Below are positions 9,262-17,707 of a stretch of 64,000 bases of DNA, piece by piece. The stretch is from positions 3,741,501 to 3,805,500 of the forward strand of contig NC_018010.1 of NCBI RefSeq assembly GCF_000265405.1, in the 5' to 3' direction. The notes below the pieces were generated by a model, which did not search any database, had not been told where the DNA came from, and was given only the letters and a program-made list of their open reading frames with translations. The position numbers were made by a program, and so were the translations under genes. This DNA comes from Belliella baltica DSM 15883. Lineage in GTDB: Bacteria; Bacteroidota; Bacteroidia; Cytophagales; Cyclobacteriaceae. Each line of letters starts with the position of its first letter. The stretch's first letter is position 1.

Positions 9262-9293
9262 AAAGGTTACCAAATTTCTCGGGTAGCCTTTTT
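9262..9293 (+). terminator. Hairpin inside the IS upstream of the transposase
   Basis: AAAGGTTACC (9262-9271) pairs with GGTAGCCTTT (9282-9291) through one G-T pair and is followed by T residues. It lies between the IS end and the transposase start, so it could stop transcription entering from fhs and keep the transposase quiet. Inferred from sequence. Confidence 0.55.
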
Positions 9294-9324
9294 CTTGTTT
9301 AACTCAAAATTGTTATTTTGAGGT

Positions 9325-10872
9325 GTGCAAAAACAAGACTCAAATATAGTCTTTAAAGACTATGATCACAACCAGTTGATGCTCCTTCCCCACAATTTGG
9401 GTGACCTTCTTCCATCAGAGCATCCCGTCCGTGTAGTCAGCACGGTCGTAGACAAGATAAACATCCAGCCGATCTTTTCGCAGTACAGCAATATGGGAGC
9501 GAGCAGTTACCATCCCCGTATGCTGTTGAAGGTACTAATATACGGTTATCTGGAAAACTGCTATTCCTCCCGTAAGCTTGAGAAAGCTGTCCGTGAAAAT
9601 ATCGGTTTCATGTGGCTCTCGGGCATGCAGCGACCCGACCATAATACCATCAATCGTTTCCGGGGGGAAAAGCTCCGTGAAGTGATCCGGGAGATTTTTT
9701 CACAGGTAGTGCTCATGCTTTACGACGAAGGGCTTCTGGACATAAAAGACGTTTATACAGACGGGACTAAAATAGAGGCCAACGCCAACAGGTACACCTT
9801 TGTCTGGGGAAAGGCTGTCAAGAAGAGCAGGGAGAGGATTGCAAAGCAGCTTCAGGAGCTCTGGGATTACGCTGCCGATACGGCAAAGGAAGAACTCGGA
9901 CAGCCCGAAGAGAAGTTTGAGAATCCCAGTCCCCAAAAAGTACTTGAAACCGTTGAGAAGATCAACACGGCACTACAGGGCAAAGAAGTTGATCCCAAAG
10001 TGAGACAGAAGCTCAGGTATGCAGAGAAAAACTGGCCAGGAAAGCTTGCCGAATATGAACAGAAGGAGAAGACCTTACTGGAACGCAACAGCTATTCAAA
10101 AACCGATGAAGATGCCACTTTCATGCGGATGAAGGAAGATCACATGAAAAACGGGCAGCTTAAACCCGGCTATAACCTCCAGCTCAGTACCCACGGACAC
10201 TTTGTGGTCAACTATACCCTGCACCAAAAACCCAACGATACCACCACACTTATCCCGCATATCGATGCCTACCGGCAGATGTACGGAGCTTATCCCGAAA
10301 CGCTGACTGCCGATGCGGGGTACGGAAGCGAGGAAAACTATGCTGCCCTCGAGCAGAACGGTACATCAGCGTATGTAAAGTATAATTACTTCCATAAGGA
10401 ACTCAGAGAAGAAAACAAGAAAAACAGGGAATACAGACTACTTGAAAACCTGTATTACGACAGCCAAAAGGACAGGTGTATCTGCCCGATGGGACAGCCA
10501 ATGGAAAGGAACGGTACCAGAACCAGGACAACAGCGACAGGATACAAACAAGAATACGCAAGATATACAGCATCAAAATGTGTGGGATGTCCTTTGGCTG
10601 CTTCCTGCAGGCCGGGAAAGGGAAACAAAACCATTGAAGTCAACAGGGCATTGGAACGGTATAAATCAGAAGCAAAACAAAAGCTGACCTCTCCCGAGGG
10701 AATCCAAAAAAGAAAGCAGCGGGCCACAGACGTCGAACCTGTATTCGGACACCTTAAGCAAAACAAGGGGATGAAGAGGTATGTGCTCAGGGGACTGGAA
10801 AAGGTGGAAATTGAAACAGGTCTTCATGCAATCGCCCACAACCTTTCCAGAAAGGCAGCAAAAGCAGCATAA
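9325..10872 (+). CDS. IS1182 family transposase
   Basis: 515 residues from a GTG start. The N-terminal half (about 15-110) matches the DUF772 domain of IS1182/IS5-group transposases. The DDE triad can be read as D146 (YTDGTKIEANA), D330 (TADAGYGSEENY) and E471 (VEPVFGHLKQNKGMKRY). A long charged helical insertion sits between the first two, and a cysteine cluster (C385, C387, C419, C422, C428) resembles the zinc-like knot of this family. No internal stop or frameshift, so the element is probably active. Codon use is distinctly GC-richer than the neighbours. Confidence 0.95.
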   Translation: MQKQDSNIVFKDYDHNQLMLLPHNLGDLLPSEHPVRVVSTVVDKINIQPIFSQYSNMGASSYHPRMLLKVLIYGYLENCYSSRKLEKAVRENIGFMWLSGMQRPDHNTINRFRGEKLREVIREIFSQVVLMLYDEGLLDIKDVYTDGTKIEANANRYTFVWGKAVKKSRERIAKQLQELWDYAADTAKEELGQPEEKFENPSPQKVLETVEKINTALQGKEVDPKVRQKLRYAEKNWPGKLAEYEQKEKTLLERNSYSKTDEDATFMRMKEDHMKNGQLKPGYNLQLSTHGHFVVNYTLHQKPNDTTTLIPHIDAYRQMYGAYPETLTADAGYGSEENYAALEQNGTSAYVKYNYFHKELREENKKNREYRLLENLYYDSQKDRCICPMGQPMERNGTRTRTTATGYKQEYARYTASKCVGCPLAASCRPGKGNKTIEVNRALERYKSEAKQKLTSPEGIQKRKQRATDVEPVFGHLKQNKGMKRYVLRGLEKVEIETGLHAIAHNLSRKAAKAA

Positions 10873-11045
10873 TTATCATTTTCGGGAAGATTTAAATCAA
10901 AAATATAAGAGAAACATCACCAAATCAGATAGAGTAATAAACCATGCTTTTTGACTAGAGTTCAAAAAATAAGAAGCCGATTTGTTGAAAATCGGCCTCT
11001 ATTGCTAAATTAGGCTGTTTTTAAAATTTAAATTTATTCAAATTT

Positions 11046-11068
11046 ACTTTTAAGACAGCCTCTTTTTT
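11046..11068 (-). repeat. Right terminal inverted repeat of the IS
   Basis: Reverse complement begins AAAAAAGAGGCTGTCT then TAAAAGT, matching the left end. The S9 peptidase stop codon lies only 17 bases beyond it. Confidence 0.8.
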
Positions 11069-11085
11069 AATTTTTTACAGAATTA

Positions 11086-13923
11086 TTAATTCTCGTCTTC
11101 TAATTCATATTTCAACGTTCTTCCTTTTTCTACTGCAGGAAGTCCTTCTGTCATCCAAAGTGGTGCCGGAGCTCCTTTTAGATAGTGATCAAAGAATTGA
11201 GATAATCTTATAGAAAGGTCTTTTCTGTTTTTTCTTTGTACCAAGTTATGGTCTTCTCCATTATATTGCAACAACCAAGCTGGTTGATTCAAACGTTTTA
11301 AAGCCATAAACATTTCAATACCTTGATACCACGGAACTGCTCCATCTGCATCATTATGCATGATTAACACTGGTGTTTGAACTCTATCCATATAAAATAA
11401 GGGAGAGTTTTGTAAGTAATACATTGGTTTTTCCCAAAGAGTACCACCAATTCTACTTTGTGTTTGTTCATATTGGAACATTCTGCTCATGCCTGTTCCC
11501 CATCGAATCCCTCCATAAGCAGATGTCATATTTACTACTGGCGCACCTGCTCCAGCAGCTTTAAACATATTGGTTCTTGTGATCAAGTGAGCTACTTGAT
11601 AACCTCCCCAGCTTTGCCCTTGTATGGCCATATTATCCGCATCTACAAACCCTTTTGCTACAATAGATTGAACACCAGGAATAATACAATTGTAAGCACT
11701 TGGTCCTGGAAGACCTAAATCATATTTGATATCTGGAACAAACACTAAATATTCATTACTCACAAAATATGGAATATTGATCGTCGAAGCACTTGGTGCT
11801 GGAGCTCTATAATTGTGTAATCCATCGGAATTTCTCTCGTAGAAATAAACCATCATCGGATATTTCTTTTTCGGATCAAAATTCTCTGGCTTGAACAATA
11901 ACCCTTGAAGTGGGGTATTGTCATTTGCTAGATAATCAACTAACTCAACAGTCATCCAGTTAACTTCATCCTGTTGCGGGTTTGCAAAAGACAATTGAGT
12001 CAACTGAGACATTTTCAAATCGGTAGCATACACATTCGCATATTCTTGAACCGTTGACCTTCTTATCGTTAAAAGATCTGCATTTTCAGCCTTATTCAAG
12101 CCAAGGTATCTATTGTCAGTAAAAATGATTTCTGAAGGAGCTTTCTTTCCATTGATATCTCCTGTGAAAAATCCATTTTTCTTATTGAATTCATGGAAAG
12201 CAGTCAGAATAAAAGGTGATGCAGGATCTATACCTTCTCTTTCTTCTGTCTCGATTCTTTGTCTTCTAAATTCAATATTTTGCTCTCTACCAGCTCCTAA
12301 AGTAATATTTTGAGGGGCTACTTTTCCTGTAGGATCTATTTTCCAAATATCATATTTATCATAGATTAAGAATCCTTTATCGTCTTTCAACCAACCCGCA
12401 GCACCATAGCTTCCAGGAAGTGAAGGAGAATCGTGCAACTCATTATAGACATTAACATCAAGGTTTTCACTTAGATTTTTAAAAGTCTTGGCAGCTATAT
12501 CATAAGCTACCCATGAACTATCACTGTTATCATACCAATATGCATATTTACCTGCAGGAGATAGCTGGGCATAACCAGACAAAGCTTTTTGTATTAGTGT
12601 CTTAGAACCTGTTTCCAAATTCACCAAATAAGTATCCCTTCCAATTTGTGTGTTCCAGCTGTATTCTCTTCTATATGGAGAATCATCCGTAGCTAAAGCA
12701 ATTTTTAGTTTAGATTTTGGATCATAGTTGATGTTGTAAACTTGCTCATCACCTATTTGTATAACTTTTTTATCCTTGATATTATATGCAGCAAGATAAC
12801 TTCTGTTTTCCTCTCGATTTTTATTTCTCAGTTGCATCGGCTGAATTTCAGCATCTTGCCAACCCCAAATATCCAACTTTACTCTTTCTTCATCCAAAAT
12901 CGTGGTGTCCGATTCGTATTCATACTCCTTATAATCTGTAGTAGTACCAAAATAAACCTGACTATCATCAGCTGAGAAATTTATCCTTCCTGATTTACTT
13001 ACCATTCCACCAGCAAGAATACCAGCGGTATTTTTATCTGCTATTTTCTGATTTGAAGCCTTAGCAATGTCATAAAGATAAAGATCATAATAAGGTTTTT
13101 CAGCTTTTAAAGAATCCTCAGTAGTAATGAATGCTAAATATTTATTAGAATCTGAGATTTGAGGTGACATATAATCAGTCTTTCCAATATCTATAGTTTG
13201 CGAAATTCCAGATTTCAAATCTAAAAGAAAAATACCTGCATTTTTCAAAGTATCTTCAGTCGCCTTTACATAGTATAAATATCCACCATTTTCAGAAAAC
13301 CCATAAGACTTTACACGGTCATATTCGTAGGTAGTCTTTCCATCAAATGATCTTACTAGAAGTGTTGTTCCATCAGTTTTCTTTGGCTTCTCAGGTGCTG
13401 CTACTTTTGTAGTATCGCCTTCCTCTTTTTTCACTGCTTTCTTAGGCAATTCTTTTTCAAAATGAACTGCCAGCCAATTGCCTACTTTATCTGGAGTGGC
13501 AAAAGATTTTACTCTAGATAGTTTTTCAACCGTACCTGAAGCAAGGTTAATAATAAAAAGACTATCTTTTGGCATATCATCTGCCTTTGTCTTTTTAAGT
13601 TTCAGTAATTTAATAGCATCTTTTTCAGCCACAATTCTACCTACAGCAAAATTGTTGTCATGAGAAAATGATAGCCTATTAGCTCTAGGAATTACAAATC
13701 TTTTTTGTGCATTACTGTGGCTTACAATTTCAAGTCTTCCGTCTCCGTCTTGTGGATTGACTTCAAACCCAACCCACTGACCATTTGCAGAGATTCTATC
13801 TGAAGAGACGGACTCCCATCCATCATAGTCGGCATGAGTTAGTGCTCTTTTTTGCTGTCCTTGGGTGCTTAGAACTGCAAAGAAGAAAATTAACCCTAAG
13901 AGGTATTTTGTTCTAATTATCAT
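11086..13923 (-). CDS. Secreted prolyl-oligopeptidase family (S9) serine peptidase
   Basis: 945 residues with an N-terminal signal peptide (cleavage expected after residues about 20-23, LSTQGQQ). The N-terminal two thirds are WD40/propeller-like repeats; the C-terminal third is the alpha/beta-hydrolase catalytic domain. The nucleophile is S771 in GQSWGGY, the acid D860 in HNDADGAVPW and the base H892 in GEDHNL. A lysine/proline-rich insertion lies at about 155-180. Such periplasmic or cell-surface enzymes cleave short peptides in Bacteroidota. The M14 peptidase gene lies upstream on the same strand, so the two may act together in peptide degradation. Confidence 0.93.
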   Translation of the reverse strand: MIIRTKYLLGLIFFFAVLSTQGQQKRALTHADYDGWESVSSDRISANGQWVGFEVNPQDGDGRLEIVSHSNAQKRFVIPRANRLSFSHDNNFAVGRIVAEKDAIKLLKLKKTKADDMPKDSLFIINLASGTVEKLSRVKSFATPDKVGNWLAVHFEKELPKKAVKKEEGDTTKVAAPEKPKKTDGTTLLVRSFDGKTTYEYDRVKSYGFSENGGYLYYVKATEDTLKNAGIFLLDLKSGISQTIDIGKTDYMSPQISDSNKYLAFITTEDSLKAEKPYYDLYLYDIAKASNQKIADKNTAGILAGGMVSKSGRINFSADDSQVYFGTTTDYKEYEYESDTTILDEERVKLDIWGWQDAEIQPMQLRNKNREENRSYLAAYNIKDKKVIQIGDEQVYNINYDPKSKLKIALATDDSPYRREYSWNTQIGRDTYLVNLETGSKTLIQKALSGYAQLSPAGKYAYWYDNSDSSWVAYDIAAKTFKNLSENLDVNVYNELHDSPSLPGSYGAAGWLKDDKGFLIYDKYDIWKIDPTGKVAPQNITLGAGREQNIEFRRQRIETEEREGIDPASPFILTAFHEFNKKNGFFTGDINGKKAPSEIIFTDNRYLGLNKAENADLLTIRRSTVQEYANVYATDLKMSQLTQLSFANPQQDEVNWMTVELVDYLANDNTPLQGLLFKPENFDPKKKYPMMVYFYERNSDGLHNYRAPAPSASTINIPYFVSNEYLVFVPDIKYDLGLPGPSAYNCIIPGVQSIVAKGFVDADNMAIQGQSWGGYQVAHLITRTNMFKAAGAGAPVVNMTSAYGGIRWGTGMSRMFQYEQTQSRIGGTLWEKPMYYLQNSPLFYMDRVQTPVLIMHNDADGAVPWYQGIEMFMALKRLNQPAWLLQYNGEDHNLVQRKNRKDLSIRLSQFFDHYLKGAPAPLWMTEGLPAVEKGRTLKYELEDEN

Positions 13924-14046
13924 AATTCATTTTGTTTGAGTGAAGGCAAGTAAATAAACAATGCATAGAAAAACGCTTAGTTTTATATTAAAGGAAAAAT
14001 TTGTAGATAAATCCTTCTAAAGCGTTAATTCTTTCATCTTTAAATT

Positions 14047-15972
14047 TTAATTACTCCCAATTGTAATTTCTTTTTCTACGTAACCTCCTCTGGTAGAAAG
14101 CAATTTCAATTTAGCTTTCACAGGTTCTTTTTGATTAACTTTCACAATGAATGAAGCGGATTTCTTTTCGCCAGCATTCGTATAACCTGTATAAATTGTT
14201 TTATCATAAAGAGCGGGTGAGGTTATCTGAACTATCGCATTTTCATATCCTTTAGTGAGTTCTTTTTCAAAATCAAGCATAATCCTATCTTCTTGAACGA
14301 TCTTTACGCGTTTGGCTTGCTCAAGCGCAACGGGAAGTCCACCGGAATTTATCCAAGAAACCGACACCTCGTATTGTCCTTCAGCTATTGTCTTGACTTT
14401 GATATCTTCCAATTCAATCTGGGGAAGTTCCATTGCCATAGCCAAATTGAATAAAGATTGTTTTTTAATCCAGCCTTCTAACTGCCAAGCAGGGCCATTT
14501 TGAGAAAAGAATTTGGGATGGAATCCACCAATTTCTACCTCCCCAAGTTGCGGATGCTCAAACTTCTCCCATTCCTTGAATCCATTTGATCCATTTTCTT
14601 CATCATCCCATCTCAGCGCATCATAATCATCATATATTCCATTCCCATCATAATCTTTCATCGCGCCGTTATTCCAAAGTTCATCACCATACCACATGGC
14701 ACCATAATAGAAATAACCAAAATCAGGTCCATGACCAAAAAGTGGATTTGGCTTTAACGGATCACCTGTTAGTCTATTGACTTTATATCTCGTGCTGTAA
14801 GTTTCATAAACATCTCCTGCCCAAGGGTAGCCAGTGATAGAGACTCCCATTGCATCAAATTTTTTATACAATTCTAAATCCGAAGGAAACATACTCTCTT
14901 CACTTGAGGAAGTGGATGGGGGTCTCAAATGCATAGGCACTCTTGTATCAAGCGAGTTTACAACTGAAATATTAGGATGAGATAGTAGCCAAAGAACCGT
15001 AGATCTGGTTTCGATCTCACTCAGTGGATATTCTCCTGCACCCCATTGGGTATACCCTCTTCCTGTCATATCTCCGCCAGAATCAGGTCTCCAGTTTTCG
15101 GGATAATTTCGATGTAAATCCAACCCTCCAATCCCATCTTCATTGTACTTTCCATCACCATCATTATCGATTCCTTCGCTGTACATCAGCCAATCTCCTT
15201 GACCTTCAAAGACGCGTTTCATTAGCCTCCCTTTTGGATCTCTAGGATCAATGATATAATTCGCCTTTTCCTTTTCCTCTTCAGTAACTGCTTTCTTACG
15301 CATCGAATGGATGATGCCATCGCCATTAAGATCTTCTTCTGGATCTTCATCCATCAGCCCATCTCTATCTACATCATAAGGTCTTACAGTACTTCTATTT
15401 CTTTGCTCTGTAAATAAATACATGGTTGAGCCATCAGGATTGTTCTGAGGTCTAACATAAATCGTCTTTGTATCTATTAATTTGGTGATAGCGGGATCTT
15501 TTCCATAATTCTCCAACAAATGCTGGGTCAACCATAGAACTGATTCACTACTCGTAACTTCTCCACCATGTCTTCCACCCTCAAAATAAGCTGCTGGCTT
15601 GTCTGTATGTTTTCCAGTTTTCTTATTAGTAATGGTCATTTGAAGAATCGGTCTACCTTCAAAAGATTTAGCAACTTCATATAATTCTGTGATTTCAGGA
15701 TATTGCTCTGCCCACTTCTTGTACCAATGATACATGACATCGGGAGTGTGGTAAATATCAAAAGCCAGATTATCTCCAGCTTCGTATTGAACTTCAGGAA
15801 ATTGATGTTTTTTGAAAAACGACTGGCCATGCCTCTCTCCTTTGACTGTATAATTTGTGGCCTTTTCATCTTGCTCAGGCCATAACTTTTCTGATTGAAA
15901 GCTATTATTTTGTGCATGTCCAATATTCAGAAGGGCTATTGAACATGTAATTGAGAGTATAAAGTGTTTCAT
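14047..15972 (-). CDS. Secreted M14 family zinc carboxypeptidase
   Basis: 641 residues with a signal peptide (cleavage near HAQ, residue 21). The zinc motif HGGE is at 135-138 (GGRHGGEVTSSE), followed by NNPDGSTMYL at about 177-186, as in M14 peptidases. Three insertions look like EF-hand or thrombospondin-type calcium loops: DVDRDGLMDEDPEEDLNGDG (about 200-219), DNDGDGKYNEDG (about 269-280) and DYDGNGIYDDYD (about 440-452). The C-terminal 110 residues look like a beta-sandwich. It probably removes amino acids from peptides outside the cytoplasm and may need calcium for stability. It lies 123 bases upstream of the S9 gene on the same strand. Confidence 0.9.
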   Translation of the reverse strand: MKHFILSITCSIALLNIGHAQNNSFQSEKLWPEQDEKATNYTVKGERHGQSFFKKHQFPEVQYEAGDNLAFDIYHTPDVMYHWYKKWAEQYPEITELYEVAKSFEGRPILQMTITNKKTGKHTDKPAAYFEGGRHGGEVTSSESVLWLTQHLLENYGKDPAITKLIDTKTIYVRPQNNPDGSTMYLFTEQRNRSTVRPYDVDRDGLMDEDPEEDLNGDGIIHSMRKKAVTEEEKEKANYIIDPRDPKGRLMKRVFEGQGDWLMYSEGIDNDGDGKYNEDGIGGLDLHRNYPENWRPDSGGDMTGRGYTQWGAGEYPLSEIETRSTVLWLLSHPNISVVNSLDTRVPMHLRPPSTSSSEESMFPSDLELYKKFDAMGVSITGYPWAGDVYETYSTRYKVNRLTGDPLKPNPLFGHGPDFGYFYYGAMWYGDELWNNGAMKDYDGNGIYDDYDALRWDDEENGSNGFKEWEKFEHPQLGEVEIGGFHPKFFSQNGPAWQLEGWIKKQSLFNLAMAMELPQIELEDIKVKTIAEGQYEVSVSWINSGGLPVALEQAKRVKIVQEDRIMLDFEKELTKGYENAIVQITSPALYDKTIYTGYTNAGEKKSASFIVKVNQKEPVKAKLKLLSTRGGYVEKEITIGSN

Positions 15973-16040
15973 GAATAATAAGATTGGTTAATCTAAAAAT
16001 AGGGTATGGATAAAATCAATCCTAACCATTCAAAAAAAAA

Positions 16041-16064
16041 TCCCTACCGATTTCTCAGCAGGGA
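16041..16064 (-). terminator. Terminator of the small secreted-protein gene
   Basis: TCCCTAC (16041-16047) and GCAGGGA (16058-16064) form a stem with one mismatch. On the minus strand it is followed by nine T. It separates the 16089-16592 gene from the M14 peptidase gene. Confidence 0.7.
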
Positions 16065-16088
16065 CTAATTATTAAACACTCTTATCAT

Positions 16089-16592
16089 TTACCTTTTAAT
16101 TATTAACTCAAAATCTGTTGCTCCATAGGTATCATACCCTGGAACTGGAAGACATTTAGGAAGTTTTCTTAAAACGTGTGCAATTCTTTGCTCAAGACCC
16201 CTATCAGCTTCCGTAAGAAATTCATATCCTACAAGTTTACCTTTGTCATTTACATTTAACACTAACCTAACTTCATCTAAAGCTGCACTATTTTTTGTTC
16301 TAAAAATGAATGGCGTATAACTATCAACCATTTCTAATGTAAACTCTGGCCAAGCCCAAGGAGAACCAAAATCTGTAGGTTCATTTTCACTTTCTATTTT
16401 ATTAATTTCAAGAGTATATGTATCGGTTGAATTTAATTTCTTTAAAGTAACACTTTTGAAATCAACAGCATTTGCAGTAACTACTTCATTTTCATCACCA
16501 TTAGATAGTTGTAACCCACTGGCAATTGTCACTTGTCCATAACTCAAAATGAAAGTAACGAGGAGTGAAACGAAGAATTTAAGATTTTTCAT
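16089..16592 (-). CDS. Small secreted protein with TonB-C-like end
   Basis: 167 residues with an N-terminal signal peptide (cleavage near residue 25). Residues about 108-165 (LVLNVNDKGKLVGYEFL... and AHVLRKLPKCLPVPGYD) follow the pattern of the TonB C-terminal domain: a strand, a helix bearing a small-residue turn, then P-x-x-x-P and a closing strand. There is no membrane anchor or proline-rich stalk, so it is not a full TonB; more likely a periplasmic protein using the same fold. It has its own promoter (16616-16648) and terminator. Function unknown. Confidence 0.7.
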   Translation of the reverse strand: MKNLKFFVSLLVTFILSYGQVTIASGLQLSNGDENEVVTANAVDFKSVTLKKLNSTDTYTLEINKIESENEPTDFGSPWAWPEFTLEMVDSYTPFIFRTKNSAALDEVRLVLNVNDKGKLVGYEFLTEADRGLEQRIAHVLRKLPKCLPVPGYDTYGATDFELIIKR

Positions 16593-16615
16593 CTGCTTTG
16601 ATTTCTTTAATGATT

Positions 16616-16648
16616 CAAAAATACAAAATAAATATTTTCAAACCCAAA
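16616..16648 (-). promoter_or_regulatory. Promoter of the small secreted-protein gene
   Basis: On the minus strand TTTG (16648-16645), a 21-base spacer, then TATTTTTG (16623-16616), matching the Bacteroidota promoter form. The leader to the ATG at 16592 would be about 18 bases. Confidence 0.55.
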
Positions 16649-16679
16649 TTTTTGCAGTTTAAAATTTAAATAGAAAACA

Positions 16680-16820
16680 AAAAAGTCTTGCCATTAGCAA
16701 GACCCTTTATCAGAATATAAACCCAAATATAACTTTAGAGATTAAAAGTTTACTTTAATTTAAAATCGAATAAAAAGATAAAACTATATTATTCAATTTA
16801 ATATTTGACATGAAGCGTAT
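16680..16820 (-). ncRNA. Candidate small RNA
   Basis: An exact TATATTTG box (16833-16826) with TTTG 23 bases further upstream (16860-16857) points leftward, and a strong hairpin GTCTTGC/GCAAGAC (16685-16691, 16697-16703) with a T run closes about 140 bases later. Nothing longer than an 18-codon ORF lies between. The pair would give a free-standing transcript of about 140 nucleotides that ends before the next promoter. No known RNA family is recognised. Confidence 0.3.
16685..16703 (-). terminator. Orphan minus-strand terminator
   Basis: GTCTTGC and GCAAGAC form a perfect 7-bp stem with a five-base loop; on the minus strand six T follow. No protein gene ends here. Confidence 0.7.
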
Positions 16821-16973
16821 TCTACCAAATATAATTTACTCTTAATTCTTAGATGCCAAAATAAATGCATTTTAATCACTTTTACAAATTGAAAAAAATA
16901 TTTTGCATTTTTTTAAGTATTTCATAATTTGACGGCTGATTTATTAACATACCTCTAATATAACCTCAAAATA

Positions 16974-17456
16974 ATGGACAAAATTTTAGATATTGACAAT
17001 GTAGATTTGAAAATCATTTCATTACTGAATGATGATGCAAAAACTCCATATACCGAAATCGCAAAAAAAGTATTTGTTTCTTCAGGAACAGTACACGTTC
17101 GAATGCGCAAGCTTGAAGACATGGGAATTGTTAAAAGTGCAACTTTAAATATTGATTTTTCAAAACTTGGCTATGATATTTCTGCATTCTTGGGAATTTA
17201 TCTTGAAAAAAGCTCTCTTTACGATACGGTGATTGATAATCTAAAACAAATTCCAGAAGTTATCAATGCATATTACACTACAGGGAACTACAGTATTTTT
17301 GCAAAAATCATTTGTAAAGACACCAATCATTTAAGAACTGTTCTCGATAACATTCAAAAAGTAGATGGCATTGATCGGACTGAAACTTTAATTGTTTTAG
17401 AAGAAAGCATCAATAGACCAATTCAGTTTTTTGAGAAGAACAGTAAATCTCTGTAA
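16974..17456 (+). CDS. Lrp/AsnC family transcriptional regulator
   Basis: 160 residues: an N-terminal helix-turn-helix (about 8-55, TPYTEIAKKVFVSSGTVHVR) and a C-terminal Lrp ligand-binding/oligomerisation domain (about 70-150). Proteins of this family form octamers that sense amino acids and act as local or global regulators. The start ATG at 16974 gives the expected family length. It precedes the suf operon in the same direction but is separated from it by a strong terminator, so co-transcription is unlikely. Target genes are unknown. Confidence 0.93.
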   Translation: MDKILDIDNVDLKIISLLNDDAKTPYTEIAKKVFVSSGTVHVRMRKLEDMGIVKSATLNIDFSKLGYDISAFLGIYLEKSSLYDTVIDNLKQIPEVINAYYTTGNYSIFAKIICKDTNHLRTVLDNIQKVDGIDRTETLIVLEESINRPIQFFEKNSKSL

Positions 17457-17528
17457 AACAGAATTACTTTAGATTAAATCTAAATAAAAATTTATTATAA
17501 ATAAACATAGATTTTTTATAACTTTTAA

Positions 17529-17565
17529 AATTAGGCTAGTTCTTAAAACACTAGCCTAATTTTTT
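17529..17565 (+). terminator. Terminator of the Lrp gene
   Basis: AATTAGGCTAG (17529-17539) pairs perfectly with CTAGCCTAATT (17551-17561) and is followed by T residues. Confidence 0.85.
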
Positions 17566-17662
17566 ATATAAACCACAACATATCAGCACATTATTATTTT
17601 TTTTATCTATTAAAGATAGATAATTTGAATCCCATTGAACAAAGTAATTTAGATAAATGTTG

Positions 17663-17670
17663 TATCTTCG
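17663..17670 (+). promoter_or_regulatory. Promoter -7 box of the suf operon (TATCTTCG)
   Basis: TATCTTCG matches TAnnTTTG with one change and is set in the familiar context TGTATCTTCGCA. It implies a start near 17677 and a leader of about 30 bases to the sufB ATG. Confidence 0.55.
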
Positions 17671-17686
17671 CATGACAAAATATAAT

Positions 17687-17698
17687 TAGTCTAAATAA
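17687..17698 (+). promoter_or_regulatory. Candidate operator in the suf leader
   Basis: TAGTCTAAATAA. Its TCTAAATAA part begins exactly 19 bases after the -7 box, the same spacing and orientation as in the FecA-like receptor leader (50659-50667). The whole 12-mer recurs at 50889-50900. A natural reader would be an iron-dependent repressor (Fur or DtxR type); this is inference. Confidence 0.4.
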
Positions 17699-17707
17699 CT
17701 CACAAAC

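Larger units (their letters stand above)
9221..11068 (+). mobile_element. IS1182-type insertion sequence, complete
   Basis: About 1.85 kb bounded by inverted repeats that share AAAAAAGAGGCTGTCT (9221-9236 and the complement of 11053-11068), then diverge slowly. It carries one intact transposase gene. Its base composition is clearly richer in G and C than the flanks, which suggests recent arrival. It sits in a very short gap between the convergent fhs and S9 peptidase genes and damages neither. No convincing target duplication can be read because both flanks are A/T runs. Confidence 0.88.
16593..16973. other. 381-bp divergent intergenic region with an orphan transcription unit
   Basis: Between the small secreted-protein gene (minus) and the Lrp gene (plus). 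It contains the promoter of the former (16616-16648), and further out a terminator (16680-16703) and a promoter (16826-16860), both on the minus strand. The last two enclose about 140 bases with no ORF longer than 18 codons. Confidence 0.6.

Noticed and set aside
10976..10996. Hairpin GCCGATTT/AAATCGGC inside the IS after the transposase
   Set aside because: No T run follows on either strand, so a terminator call is not supported; it may be a structural part of the element.
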